A stretch of DNA of 64,000 nucleotides from DATFVA01 sp963774455 (GTDB taxonomy: Bacteria; Bacteroidota; Ignavibacteria; Ignavibacteriales; Ignavibacteriaceae): contig CAVZFD010000005.1 in NCBI GenBank assembly GCA_963774455.1, positions 1,364,001 through 1,428,000 of the forward strand, in the 5' to 3' direction. This document shows, one piece after another, positions 35,691-44,538 of the stretch. Position numbers and translations under genes: made by a program. Each line of letters starts with the position of its first letter. Position 1 is the first letter of the stretch. Below the pieces are notes generated by a model that ran no database searches, was not told the DNA's origin, and saw only the letters and a list, made by a program, of their open reading frames with translations.

Positions 35691-38083
35691 AGGGCTTTGC
35701 CTATAAATGTATTTACATCATCCACTGTTTTTTGGAGAATTTCATTTGCCGGAAGATCTATATTTTTTGATATAGCTTCTTTTAATCTTTCTTCCGTGAA
35801 CTCAATTTTATACTTATTCCTCGCTTCTGTAAAACCGTCAGTATAAAATATAAACGCATCACCGTGACGTATGTCTACCTTCAGTTCTTCGATCGTCTTT
35901 TTGAATATTTGTCCTTTTTCCAGCCCAAGAGCGAGGCCGACAGGATTGAGTAATTCAATTCTCTTTTTACCTGACTGTCTTGCCAGAACCGGATTATGTC
36001 CCGCTCTTGAAAATGTAAGCGTTTTTTCCTTCATATCGAATACCCCGTATATCATACTAATGAATGTTCCCCGCTCTACATTTTCATAAAATAATTCGTT
36101 TAATTTAATAAGGAATTCGGACGGCGATTTTATTGTTTTAGACAGGGCTTTAACGAATCCCCTGGTTAGTGTCATATAGAATGCAGCCTGCGTACCTTTG
36201 CCTGAAACATCACCAATAATAATTCCCAGTCTGCTTTCATCCAGTCTGACAAAGTCATAATAGTCACCTCCCACTTCAAGTGCAGGGATACATTTTGCTG
36301 CTATGTCAAGTCCTTTAAACTGCGGATTCTTAACAGGCAGGAAACTCATCTGTACATCCCGGGCTATCTCAAGTTCTCTCTGCATTCTCTGACGTTCAGT
36401 TACATTCTTTACAAAAGCGGGAGTTATAAAATCAAAGTCGGTAACTTTATCCCTTGTAAATAAACCAATAACCAGGAATACTGCAAAAAGAACCAGAACA
36501 AGGATTAGATAATACCCGGAATTCAGATAGTAAGGATTCCCGCTGGTAAATAATGAAACTCCGATATCTATGATATGATATACTATGAGTGCAATAAGTG
36601 CAGCCAGGATATCATAATAATGAAAGAGTATAATGAAAAGTGCCCCTATGATTGTTCCGGTAATCACTCCCCAATAAATCGGTACAAGGTCGTTAAAATT
36701 TATTAGTCCCCATAGAAGAGCACTGATTGGAAGAAGTAAATAAAGGGAACTAAATCTCCTTTTTAGTCCTGAGTGAACAAACAAAAGGAAAATAGCTGTA
36801 ACATAAATCTCCGGATAAATACTTTTGTTTATTACATTCAATGCCGGGCTAACGGAGTGGAATTGTGAAATTATACTTGAACTGTCCTTAAGAACAAACG
36901 ATATATTGAATAATTGTTCAGAAATGAAGAGAATCCCCACCCACATCAAGAAAATCAGAAAAGCCCCGATTAACCCTACTATACCTGCAGTTCCCACCCT
37001 TGAATGGAAAGCATACCCCTTGGTAAGCAGGTCAAGAGATACAAACTTTTCTTTCCATGCTTCCCTCGATATAGTTTCACTTACAGCCCAGCTTATAAAA
37101 ACACCGGCAGCGAGAAATATCGTACTGAAAATCAAAGGCAGCCAAAGTTCCCAACCCGTTGATGAATCAGCAATGAGTGTATAAAGGTTTATGCTGAATG
37201 AGATACCTACAATGAGACCCATTATTATCGCCAGCCGGAAACTTACTTCATAAGCACGGATCCGCTTATATCCGATTATTATGATCAGAATATATATTAT
37301 AATATAGAAAGGGACTTCAGTCGCAACAGAGTATATGCTGTCAGGAGCTTTTGAAACATTTTCAGGCGCATCGTAAGCTAGACTATATTCTGATATCAGG
37401 TCTCCCGAAACAGTAACATTCAGGGAAATATTTTTATTTATATCGGCAGATTTTGCTTTCCAGGAGAAAAGATAATCGGTTCCCGATTGGTATCTTGTCT
37501 CTTTTACCGTTTGTTCGACGAAACTATTTGTTACCTTATATTTAGCAGCGCCCTCTTCCTCTCCGGGGGCGATCGGAGCATATTCATGAAGAAATTTCAG
37601 AGCCTCCTGCCGGGCCTGTTCTTCAGCAGCGGAATTTAATTTAATTGAATCACCAAGTTCTCTTTTAAATTTGAGAAGGTTGCCTTCTGTATCGAAGTTA
37701 AGCTTAATATCTCCGGCAGCACTTTCCTCCCGGCTTTCATTGCTGTTTATTACAACCCTTCCATCCGAACTTTTCCATTCAAGGTCCCAGTAATAACCGG
37801 GAATCTTATTACGGATAATTGCGTTCGCCTCAGAGAAAGAATACGAATCGTAGATACTTTTTATCAGGTTATTGTTCGATTGCAGGGTGGTAGTTTCAGT
37901 CTTATTTACCGTACCCAGGTTTAACTTATCTGCAAGCCTTTCCCCTTTTTCTTTTATCTGGGCTGAATTGTAGTCAAGTTTAACTGCACCGAGAGGATGT
38001 ACCGATGGATAAAGCCGATAAATTACATAGGCGGAAATGACAGAAACAATAAGCAGTGAACCAATCAGATATATTCTTTTCAT
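35648..38083 (-). CDS. Membrane SpoIIE/RsbU-type PP2C phosphatase, large fusion
   Basis: 811 residues from the ATG at 38083; the frame could start 13 codons earlier at a GTG, but MKRIYLIGSLLIVSVISAYV is a natural first helix. Residues ~30-265: exported mixed alpha/beta region with propeptide (PepSY-like) features (EANAIIRNKIPGYYWDLEW). Residues ~270-570: about nine membrane helices resembling a degenerate CAAX-protease (CPBP) membrane module. Residues ~590-811: SpoIIE phosphatase with metal motifs VGGDYYDFV (~631), GDVSGKGTQAA (~653), FSRAGHNP and FYTDGFTEA. Such phosphatases act on STAS anti-anti-sigma proteins; none is encoded here. Coupled to a small upstream reading frame by ATGA. Confidence 0.85.
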   Translation of the reverse strand: MKRIYLIGSLLIVSVISAYVIYRLYPSVHPLGAVKLDYNSAQIKEKGERLADKLNLGTVNKTETTTLQSNNNLIKSIYDSYSFSEANAIIRNKIPGYYWDLEWKSSDGRVVINSNESREESAAGDIKLNFDTEGNLLKFKRELGDSIKLNSAAEEQARQEALKFLHEYAPIAPGEEEGAAKYKVTNSFVEQTVKETRYQSGTDYLFSWKAKSADINKNISLNVTVSGDLISEYSLAYDAPENVSKAPDSIYSVATEVPFYIIIYILIIIIGYKRIRAYEVSFRLAIIMGLIVGISFSINLYTLIADSSTGWELWLPLIFSTIFLAAGVFISWAVSETISREAWKEKFVSLDLLTKGYAFHSRVGTAGIVGLIGAFLIFLMWVGILFISEQLFNISFVLKDSSSIISQFHSVSPALNVINKSIYPEIYVTAIFLLFVHSGLKRRFSSLYLLLPISALLWGLINFNDLVPIYWGVITGTIIGALFIILFHYYDILAALIALIVYHIIDIGVSLFTSGNPYYLNSGYYLILVLVLFAVFLVIGLFTRDKVTDFDFITPAFVKNVTERQRMQRELEIARDVQMSFLPVKNPQFKGLDIAAKCIPALEVGGDYYDFVRLDESRLGIIIGDVSGKGTQAAFYMTLTRGFVKALSKTIKSPSEFLIKLNELFYENVERGTFISMIYGVFDMKEKTLTFSRAGHNPVLARQSGKKRIELLNPVGLALGLEKGQIFKKTIEELKVDIRHGDAFIFYTDGFTEARNKYKIEFTEERLKEAISKNIDLPANEILQKTVDDVNTFIGKALQHDDMTMVVVKVI

Positions 38084-38295
38084 AAAATTATAATTAATAA
38101 ATTGCTCACCAGAGTTAACCACAGGAATAGTAGCACAATAATCAGGATACTGAATGCCGCAATATTAACTTTCCGCCATTTCGAATCTGCTTTATAATTT
38201 ATATCCCCGGAGGATATAATTAGTTTTTCCAGCTTCTTCCCACAGGTACTTGAGTTGCGAGTCTCAATTCGAGCACTGCTGAGCAAATAACGCAA
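38080..38295 (-). CDS. Possible small membrane protein upstream of the phosphatase
   Basis: Up to 71 residues from a TTG; no strong ribosome-binding site. The C-terminal ~25 residues form a convincing membrane helix (AAFSILIIVLLFLWLTLVSN) preceded by a charged KADSKWRKVN stretch. Its stop (TGA, 38080-38082) overlaps the phosphatase ATG as ATGA, the arrangement of translationally coupled genes. No family recognised; the true start may be internal. Existence uncertain. Confidence 0.35.
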   Translation of the reverse strand: MRYLLSSARIETRNSSTCGKKLEKLIISSGDINYKADSKWRKVNIAAFSILIIVLLFLWLTLVSNLLIIIL

Positions 38296-38519
38296 AGTAA
38301 AATTGCAAAATGAAGAATATTTATAGAGGCTTCATTTACTCCCATAGAATTTCAAATAGTGAAATAACCCTGTGATAAAAATCAGTTTATTCCGAAAATC
38401 AAATTACTTTAATAGGCTATTCAGGTCAAGAAAAAATATCATTTTAAGATAATCAGTTGAAGTCACAAAAGAATAATTACGGTATTGTTAAACTATTGTT
38501 ATAATTAATATTTTAATGT

Positions 38520-40226
38520 ATGACTAAAACCAGAAAAGCTGTTCTTACCATAATATTGTTATGCCTTCTTCATTTCAGCTCTTTTGCCTTCACGGTTTCC
38601 TCAGACTCAATAAAGGTAAAAGCCAGTGAAGGAAAAACAATTAAGAACATATATATAAATAATATTGACGTTTCCGGTCCCTCCATAGATGATGGGGAGA
38701 ATTGGAAACCAGATATTTTTGGAAGAATAGGTAACGCACTTCATATCAAAACAAAAACCTGGGTAATCAAAAACATCCTCCTTTTTAAGGAGGGAGATAA
38801 ACTTGATCCCCAGGCAATTGAGGATAGTGAAAGACTTCTGCGTGAATCTGGTTACTTTTATGATGCTATTATAAAGCTTCAAAATGCTGATGAACCCCGA
38901 GATGTTGATGTGTATGTCGCCACAAAGGATAAATGGACCCTGGATCCACAGATTTCCTATAACCCGAAAAGAAAAAGCGGGTACCTGGGATTAAAAGATA
39001 AAAATTTTATGGGGATCGGGCACAATGCAGGCTTATTGATCACCCATGATGAAGATTCTCATGTAGGATGGGGAGGAAAATTTGATTATACAATAAAGAA
39101 TTTAAAAGGCTCTTTTGTAGATGCATCGCTTAACATGGCAAGCGATAATAAGAGTAACCTTCTCCAGGTAAGCCTAAACCGATACTTCATTACGACTTAC
39201 ACGAAGTGGGCTGGAGGACTTGATTTTACCTGGCAACACGATGACTTACGAATTATCGATGAAAATAAAAATATCGCTCTTATCCCGCACAGCTATGATT
39301 CTCAGGATTTATGGGTGGGGCGGTCATTCATGCTGCCTTTTGTTTCCGATTCATTAAAAAAATACTCATCGTTTATTATTTCAGGCAGATATTTTCGCAA
39401 ACATTACAGGTTAAGACCTAAAGTTACACCGGATTCCAATAAGATCTTTGAAAATCACAGATTGTATCTTGTCAGCCTTGGAGCAATTACCAGAAAATTT
39501 TATAAAACATATTATGTCAATGGGTTTGGAGTTACAGAAGATATCCCTGTCGGCGGGATGATAGCACTTACAACTGGTTCAGACTCAAGAGAATTTTCCA
39601 ATCGATGGTATTATGGAACACAACTGGTATATTCTGCCCAGCTTGAACATTTCGGTTATATTTCTGGAAATTTTGAACTGGGTGGTTTCAGGTTCTCGGA
39701 TAAATGGGAACAAAATGCGATAAAATTTAATTTAATTTATCACTCTCCGCTTGTCTACAGGGATGGATGGAAAGCAAGGTTCTTTGTTCAGAATAACTAC
39801 GTACTTGGATTCAATAGGTTCGAAGGTGAACAGATATACCTTGACCGTACTACAGGAATGGCGGGATTTAATGAATTTTTAATTTCGGGCGTTAAGCGTA
39901 ACGTACTTGATCTGGAAATGCGACTTTTTACTCCTTATGATATCCTTGGGTTTATTATCGGCGGAATAGCTTTCGCTGATTATGCTTTAATATCAGGAGA
40001 GAACCAGAACTTATTATCGAGTCGTGTTTACCAGGGGTACGGTTTTGGAGTAAGAACCCAGAATCCATCAATCTCTAAAACTAATTTTGAGCTGGCTCTT
40101 GTATATAATCCATATAACCCTGTTTCCAGAGGAGGAAAAACTGAAATTGTTTTTTCCGCTGCCTTCGTGCTGGGAAGCAGGAATTTTAATTTTGGTGAAC
40201 CGGTAACCATTAATTTTTCAGAATAA
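38520..40226 (+). CDS. POTRA/BamA-like outer-membrane barrel protein
   Basis: 568 residues with signal peptide (MTKTRKAVLTIILLCLLHFSSFAF). Residues ~38-130 look like a POTRA domain: NIYINNIDVSG, FKEGDKLDPQAIEDSERLLRESGYFYDAIIKL, DVDVYVATKDKWTL. The rest has alternating strands of an Omp85-like barrel, ending with the aromatic NFGEPVTINFSE. One POTRA plus barrel suggests the TamA/ShlB-like end of the family, not BamA itself (which has five). It may insert or export envelope components. The 111-residue gene follows 7 bases later. Confidence 0.78.
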   Translation: MTKTRKAVLTIILLCLLHFSSFAFTVSSDSIKVKASEGKTIKNIYINNIDVSGPSIDDGENWKPDIFGRIGNALHIKTKTWVIKNILLFKEGDKLDPQAIEDSERLLRESGYFYDAIIKLQNADEPRDVDVYVATKDKWTLDPQISYNPKRKSGYLGLKDKNFMGIGHNAGLLITHDEDSHVGWGGKFDYTIKNLKGSFVDASLNMASDNKSNLLQVSLNRYFITTYTKWAGGLDFTWQHDDLRIIDENKNIALIPHSYDSQDLWVGRSFMLPFVSDSLKKYSSFIISGRYFRKHYRLRPKVTPDSNKIFENHRLYLVSLGAITRKFYKTYYVNGFGVTEDIPVGGMIALTTGSDSREFSNRWYYGTQLVYSAQLEHFGYISGNFELGGFRFSDKWEQNAIKFNLIYHSPLVYRDGWKARFFVQNNYVLGFNRFEGEQIYLDRTTGMAGFNEFLISGVKRNVLDLEMRLFTPYDILGFIIGGIAFADYALISGENQNLLSSRVYQGYGFGVRTQNPSISKTNFELALVYNPYNPVSRGGKTEIVFSAAFVLGSRNFNFGEPVTINFSE

Positions 40227-40233
40227 TTACAAG

Positions 40234-40569
40234 ATGGGATTTTTTTCAGATTTAAAAGATGATTTTACAAGTGCTTCGGCAAAGCTGCTGATCAGTAAGA
40301 AAATTGAGAATTATGGAAAACTTTTAGAATTTGAGGTGAACAGCAGCGAAAAAAGAATTTTTGTTTCTGTCATACTGACCGGGGAGGATAAACCCGTCGA
40401 ACTAAATATTAATAAATATTCTGTGGTCAGCGAAAGTCCGATGAAGATTGAATTGAGGGAAATAGAATCCAACCGGGAATGGATTACACGTGCTGCGAAG
40501 GATTACATTGAAAACAGAAAATTCACGCTTCCGGAAAAATATACTCCCATTATTAAACTTTTATTATAA
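40234..40569 (+). CDS. Hypothetical protein downstream of the barrel gene
   Basis: 111 residues, no signal peptide or membrane helix. Mixed alpha/beta, with FSDLKDDFTSASAKLLISKK at the N-terminus and a hydrophobic end YTPIIKLLL. I do not recognise the family. It begins 7 bases after the barrel gene and precedes the Sel1 gene by 50, so it is probably co-transcribed with both. Confidence 0.6.
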   Translation: MGFFSDLKDDFTSASAKLLISKKIENYGKLLEFEVNSSEKRIFVSVILTGEDKPVELNINKYSVVSESPMKIELREIESNREWITRAAKDYIENRKFTLPEKYTPIIKLLL

Positions 40570-40619
40570 TATTTGTCTCTAATATAAATTCAACTTGAAA
40601 ACCAGGTCATAAGGCAGCT

Positions 40620-42158
40620 TTGAGAAATTCCCTTCTAATTTTTTTCTGTATCCTGGCGGCAGTTAACGTTTTCGGCCAGGATTCGACAAAGAGCTTTGCG
40701 TTTAAGAATAATAAACCGCAGAACCGGCCGAATCTGTTCTATCAGCCGGATCTATCCTACCGGATATGGCAGCAATTTAATTTAATCAAAGAGGCAAATT
40801 CCGGTGATCCCTTAGCACAGCATGAGCTGGGTATAAGGTATCTTCTTGGGGAGGGAGTTGAAGCTGATACTGTTAAAGCTGCCCAATGGATTAAAAAAGC
40901 TGCAGATCATGGTGTGACTGCTGCAAAATATAATTTTGCGATTCTCCTCATAAACGGCTGGGGTACGGGCTGGAATCCTTTTGAAGCTTTTAAATTTTTC
41001 AAAGAGGCAGCGGATGAGGGTATGCCCGAGGCTCAATATGCTGTGGGTCTCCTTTATACGGATAACCTTATCGTTAAACGCAACTGGGGAAAAGCTTATA
41101 GCTGGATCAGCAGAGCTGCAGGAAAGGGAAATCATAGTGCTGAGGAAACACTGAAGGAAATAAAGAAAAAGGTTCCTGAATCCAGAATAGATACCACCGA
41201 AGCAAATATCAGCCGTGTGGATACTTCTATGGCGGTGGAAAATAACTCTCCGATTAAATCTTCACTCGGCCTGGTTTATATAGACTTTGAGGATGTTCTG
41301 GATACGATCCCTGCCGTGACGAATAAAAGATTAATAGAAGATCTGTCCCATTCGGGTTTTACTGAACTCTCGGATTCCATAAAGAGCAGTCTGAAGGACA
41401 CAAACTTTGTTACAATTTCAATGTTTATCCCGCTTATAAATGAGGCGGCTGATTACGGCAGTCCTGAAGCATTGGCTTTTCTTGGAAGGCTTTATCAACA
41501 GGGCATCTACTATAAAAAAGATCTGCTTACTTCGATAGAATATTACATAAGGGCGTCAAGACTAGATAGTCCTACAGCATCAATTCTGCTCTATAACATG
41601 CAGAAAGACGGCACATTTTTTCCATTAATAAAAAAAGAGAGTGATGCGGGTAACCCGATTGCAATGTACGACTGGTACGGTCTTGAGATACTCGGACTGG
41701 ATCACCAGATCACTTTAAATGATGCAGTTAGTCTTCTGCGGAGGTCTTCTGAAAAAGATTTCACCCCTGCTCTTATTGAGTATGGTCTTTTCTATTATTC
41801 CGGAGTACAAAAGCAGGATTTGCATAAAGCTTTTTCATTTTGGCAGCAAGCTGAAAAGCTCGGTTCCCTTGATGCAAAGATCAGGATGAATGCAGCGGTT
41901 ATCCTCGATAAACTGCCGGCTTCTGATTACGGAGTAAGGGTTGAGCAGCTTCTTTCCGCATCTGTTAAAGGCTCAGTGCTGGCACAGTCGGCTGCCGGTT
42001 ATGCGTATGAAAATGGAATCGGGGTAAATAAAGAAATAGCGAAGGCAGTTACATATTACAGAGACTCAGCCCAGAGGGGCAGCCGGTTTGCATATCAGCG
42101 ATTAAAAGCCCTTTATGATTCTGTAAGGCCCTCCAATAGTGAATTCGAGGTTGACTGA
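40620..42158 (+). CDS. Secreted Sel1-repeat protein
   Basis: 512 residues from a TTG at 40620, where MRNSLLIFFCILAAVNVFGQ gives a signal peptide; no ATG fits as well. Contains at least six Sel1-like repeats (AxxxLGxxYxxGxGVxxDxxKAxxWxxKAA): QHELGIRYLLGEGVEADTVK, AKYNFAILLINGWG, AQYAVGLLYTDNLI, ALAFLGRLYQQGIYYKKDLL, LIEYGLFYYSGVQKQDLHKA and AQSAAGYAYENGIGVNKEIA. Sel1 proteins are scaffolds for protein contacts in stress and envelope signalling. Periplasmic location inferred. Confidence 0.82.
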   Translation: MRNSLLIFFCILAAVNVFGQDSTKSFAFKNNKPQNRPNLFYQPDLSYRIWQQFNLIKEANSGDPLAQHELGIRYLLGEGVEADTVKAAQWIKKAADHGVTAAKYNFAILLINGWGTGWNPFEAFKFFKEAADEGMPEAQYAVGLLYTDNLIVKRNWGKAYSWISRAAGKGNHSAEETLKEIKKKVPESRIDTTEANISRVDTSMAVENNSPIKSSLGLVYIDFEDVLDTIPAVTNKRLIEDLSHSGFTELSDSIKSSLKDTNFVTISMFIPLINEAADYGSPEALAFLGRLYQQGIYYKKDLLTSIEYYIRASRLDSPTASILLYNMQKDGTFFPLIKKESDAGNPIAMYDWYGLEILGLDHQITLNDAVSLLRRSSEKDFTPALIEYGLFYYSGVQKQDLHKAFSFWQQAEKLGSLDAKIRMNAAVILDKLPASDYGVRVEQLLSASVKGSVLAQSAAGYAYENGIGVNKEIAKAVTYYRDSAQRGSRFAYQRLKALYDSVRPSNSEFEVD

Positions 42159-42262
42159 GACTTTCCCCTACCCTGATCCTGTCTATAATAAATCCTTATG
42201 AACTTCAGTCAATAGTATATTTTATTTATTTTACGCATACAAATATTCGAAAAAGTTCCGCA

Positions 42263-43420
42263 ATGAATGAGCATAGCAGTCCACTAAATTCCAAGCTGCC
42301 TGATACCGGCACAACAATATTCACAATAATGTCACGGATGGCCGCTGAAAATAACGCAATAAATCTCAGTCAGGGATTTCCCGATTTTAACTGTAATGAA
42401 GAACTGCTAGACCTTGTAGAATATTACCTCAGGAGGGGTTTTAATCAATATGCTCCCATGCAGGGGATTCCTTTACTAAGGTATAAGATCTCAGAAAAAA
42501 TACGAAAGCTGTACGGGCATAAATACGATCCTGAGAATGAGGTTAATATTACAGCTGGCGCTACCCAGGCCATTTATACAGCGGCAGCCGCAGTAATTAA
42601 TCCCGGGGATGAGGTTATTCTTTTTGAACCCGCGTATGACAGCTATGCGCCTGCGGTGAAAATTAACGGGGGAATTCCTGTATATGTTCCTTTGAAAGAA
42701 ACTGACTTCTCAATTGATTGGAACAAAGCTGCAAAGGCAGTTACTGGCAAAACAAGAATGATATTTATCAATTCACCCCATAATCCGACCGGCAGTGTAA
42801 TAAATGAGACGGACATAAAAAATCTGGAAGACATTACCAGGAATAAGGATATTTTTGTACTCAGTGATGAAGTATATGAGCATATTCTATTTGATGAGAG
42901 GAAACATGTTTCAGTTTCCTCGTCCAGGGAACTTGCAAAAAAATCCTTTGTGATCTCATCATTTGGTAAAACCTATCATACCACAGGATGGAAGATGGGT
43001 TATTGTACTGCTCCCGAGGACATGATGAGAGAATTCAGGAAAGTGCATCAATTTATTGTATTCGCAGTTAATACACCTATTCAGTATGCATATGCCGAAT
43101 ATATGGATAATGAAAGTCATTATTTGAAGCTTAATAACTTTTATGAAAAAAAGAGAGATATTTTACTCGGGATCTTAAAGAATTCCCGCTGGAAGTTTAA
43201 ACCTGCCGGCGGTACATATTTCCAGCTTCTCGATTATTCGGGAATTACTGATATGAACGACATGGAATTTGCTGAAAAACTTACCAAAGAAGCCGGTATT
43301 GCTACCATTCCCCTCTCCCCTTTTTATAATAATAAACGAAGCGCAAATCTTTTGAGAGTTTGTTTTGCCAAAAAAGATGAAGTTCTTGATGGCGCTGCGG
43401 ATATTCTAAGTAAAATATGA
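42263..43420 (+). CDS. PLP-dependent aminotransferase (methionine/kynurenine type)
   Basis: 385 residues, fold type I. INLSQGFPDFNC near 33, NITAGATQAIYTAA near 94, INSPHNPTGSVI near 169, SDEVYEHILFD near 204, and the PLP lysine in SSFGKTYHTTGWKMGY near 236. The NLSQGFPDF and FNQYAPMQGIP blocks match the YbdL/methionine aminotransferase group, also called kynurenine aminotransferase-like. It probably transfers amino groups from methionine or aromatic amino acids to a 2-oxo acid; preference not proven. The next gene follows 9 bases later. Confidence 0.88.
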   Translation: MNEHSSPLNSKLPDTGTTIFTIMSRMAAENNAINLSQGFPDFNCNEELLDLVEYYLRRGFNQYAPMQGIPLLRYKISEKIRKLYGHKYDPENEVNITAGATQAIYTAAAAVINPGDEVILFEPAYDSYAPAVKINGGIPVYVPLKETDFSIDWNKAAKAVTGKTRMIFINSPHNPTGSVINETDIKNLEDITRNKDIFVLSDEVYEHILFDERKHVSVSSSRELAKKSFVISSFGKTYHTTGWKMGYCTAPEDMMREFRKVHQFIVFAVNTPIQYAYAEYMDNESHYLKLNNFYEKKRDILLGILKNSRWKFKPAGGTYFQLLDYSGITDMNDMEFAEKLTKEAGIATIPLSPFYNNKRSANLLRVCFAKKDEVLDGAADILSKI

Positions 43421-43429
43421 GATTATTAA

Positions 43430-44524
43430 ATGAATAACCTATTTGAAAGGTTAAGAAGATTATTCAGACTTTATACCGGTGAACTCAATTATAATGAATT
43501 TCATAAACTGGTAAAAAGAGATGTGCCCGAGGTTTATGATTTCTACGTAAGGAGAATGAAAAAGCCCAAAAAGAGTCGTAACAGGGTGATGGATTTTATA
43601 CTTTTTACACGAAATCTTTTTTTAGAATTCTTAAATCTTCTTACACCGGGAAGAAGAATAATATACTCCCTGGGATTAATTCTGTTCATATTAGCCTACT
43701 TTGGAAATGATTGGGGATTTGCGGTCTGGGGTTTTATCCTGATAAACCTGCTTGTAGCATTTGAACTTGCTGATAAACTTACAGCGAAGGATGAGCTTGA
43801 AGTTGCCCGGGAAATACAGATGAATATGATGCCCGGGGTGCCGCCCGAAAATAGATTTTATCAGATAAGCTGCTATATGGCAACAGCACGGGAAGTTGGC
43901 GGTGACTATTACGATTTCATAAAACCTGATCCTGGAAATGACAGGATGTTTGTTATCATAGGAGACGTCTCCGGAAAAGGAATGTCTGCCGCTCTTCTTA
44001 TGGTGCAGGTTCAGTCAATTCTGCATAACATAGTCAGCATTGAATCCTCCCCCAAAGCTATTTTGAACGGTTTAAATATTAATCTAAAGAGGGTATTGAA
44101 AAAAGGTTCGTTCCTGACCCTGAGTATTGCTGAGGTAAATTCAGGCGGCGAAATTATACTTTCACGTGCAGGCCATATGCCCCTTCTGCACTTTAATAAA
44201 TCAGAAGGGAAATGCTCCAAGGTTACACCCTCTGGAATGGGAATTGGTCTTGCTAATGGACTTTTATTTTCAGATTCTACAGAAGAAATCTCGCTTCAGC
44301 CGCATACAGGCGACCTTCTTGTTTTTTTTACAGACGGTGTAGTCGAAGCAATGGATAATTATTACCGGACTTTCGGGGAGGAAAACCTGACCAGATTAAT
44401 CGCTGAAAACGCGGAGAAATCTGCTGCTGATGTTCAGGATGTAATCGTAAATGCGGTAAAAAATTTCACGTATTTATCCCCTGTCCAGGATGACCTTACA
44501 TTAATAGTTATGAAAGCAATATAA
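43430..44524 (+). CDS. Membrane SpoIIE/RsbU-type PP2C phosphatase (short form)
   Basis: 364 residues. Residues ~1-60 are a charged cytoplasmic region, ~75-118 two membrane helices (RRIIYSLGLILFILAYFG, GFAVWGFILINLLVAFEL), a short linker helix DELEVAREIQMNMMPG, then the phosphatase from ~145 with VGGDYYDFI, GDVSGKGMSAAL, LSRAGHMPL and FFTDGVVEAMDN. This is the same catalytic family as the larger protein at 35.6-38.1 kb but a different sensor. It lies between the aminotransferase (9 bases) and the CDF transporter (14 bases). Confidence 0.88.
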   Translation: MNNLFERLRRLFRLYTGELNYNEFHKLVKRDVPEVYDFYVRRMKKPKKSRNRVMDFILFTRNLFLEFLNLLTPGRRIIYSLGLILFILAYFGNDWGFAVWGFILINLLVAFELADKLTAKDELEVAREIQMNMMPGVPPENRFYQISCYMATAREVGGDYYDFIKPDPGNDRMFVIIGDVSGKGMSAALLMVQVQSILHNIVSIESSPKAILNGLNINLKRVLKKGSFLTLSIAEVNSGGEIILSRAGHMPLLHFNKSEGKCSKVTPSGMGIGLANGLLFSDSTEEISLQPHTGDLLVFFTDGVVEAMDNYYRTFGEENLTRLIAENAEKSAADVQDVIVNAVKNFTYLSPVQDDLTLIVMKAI

Positions 44525-44538
44525 GCCAGTGAGCCTTT

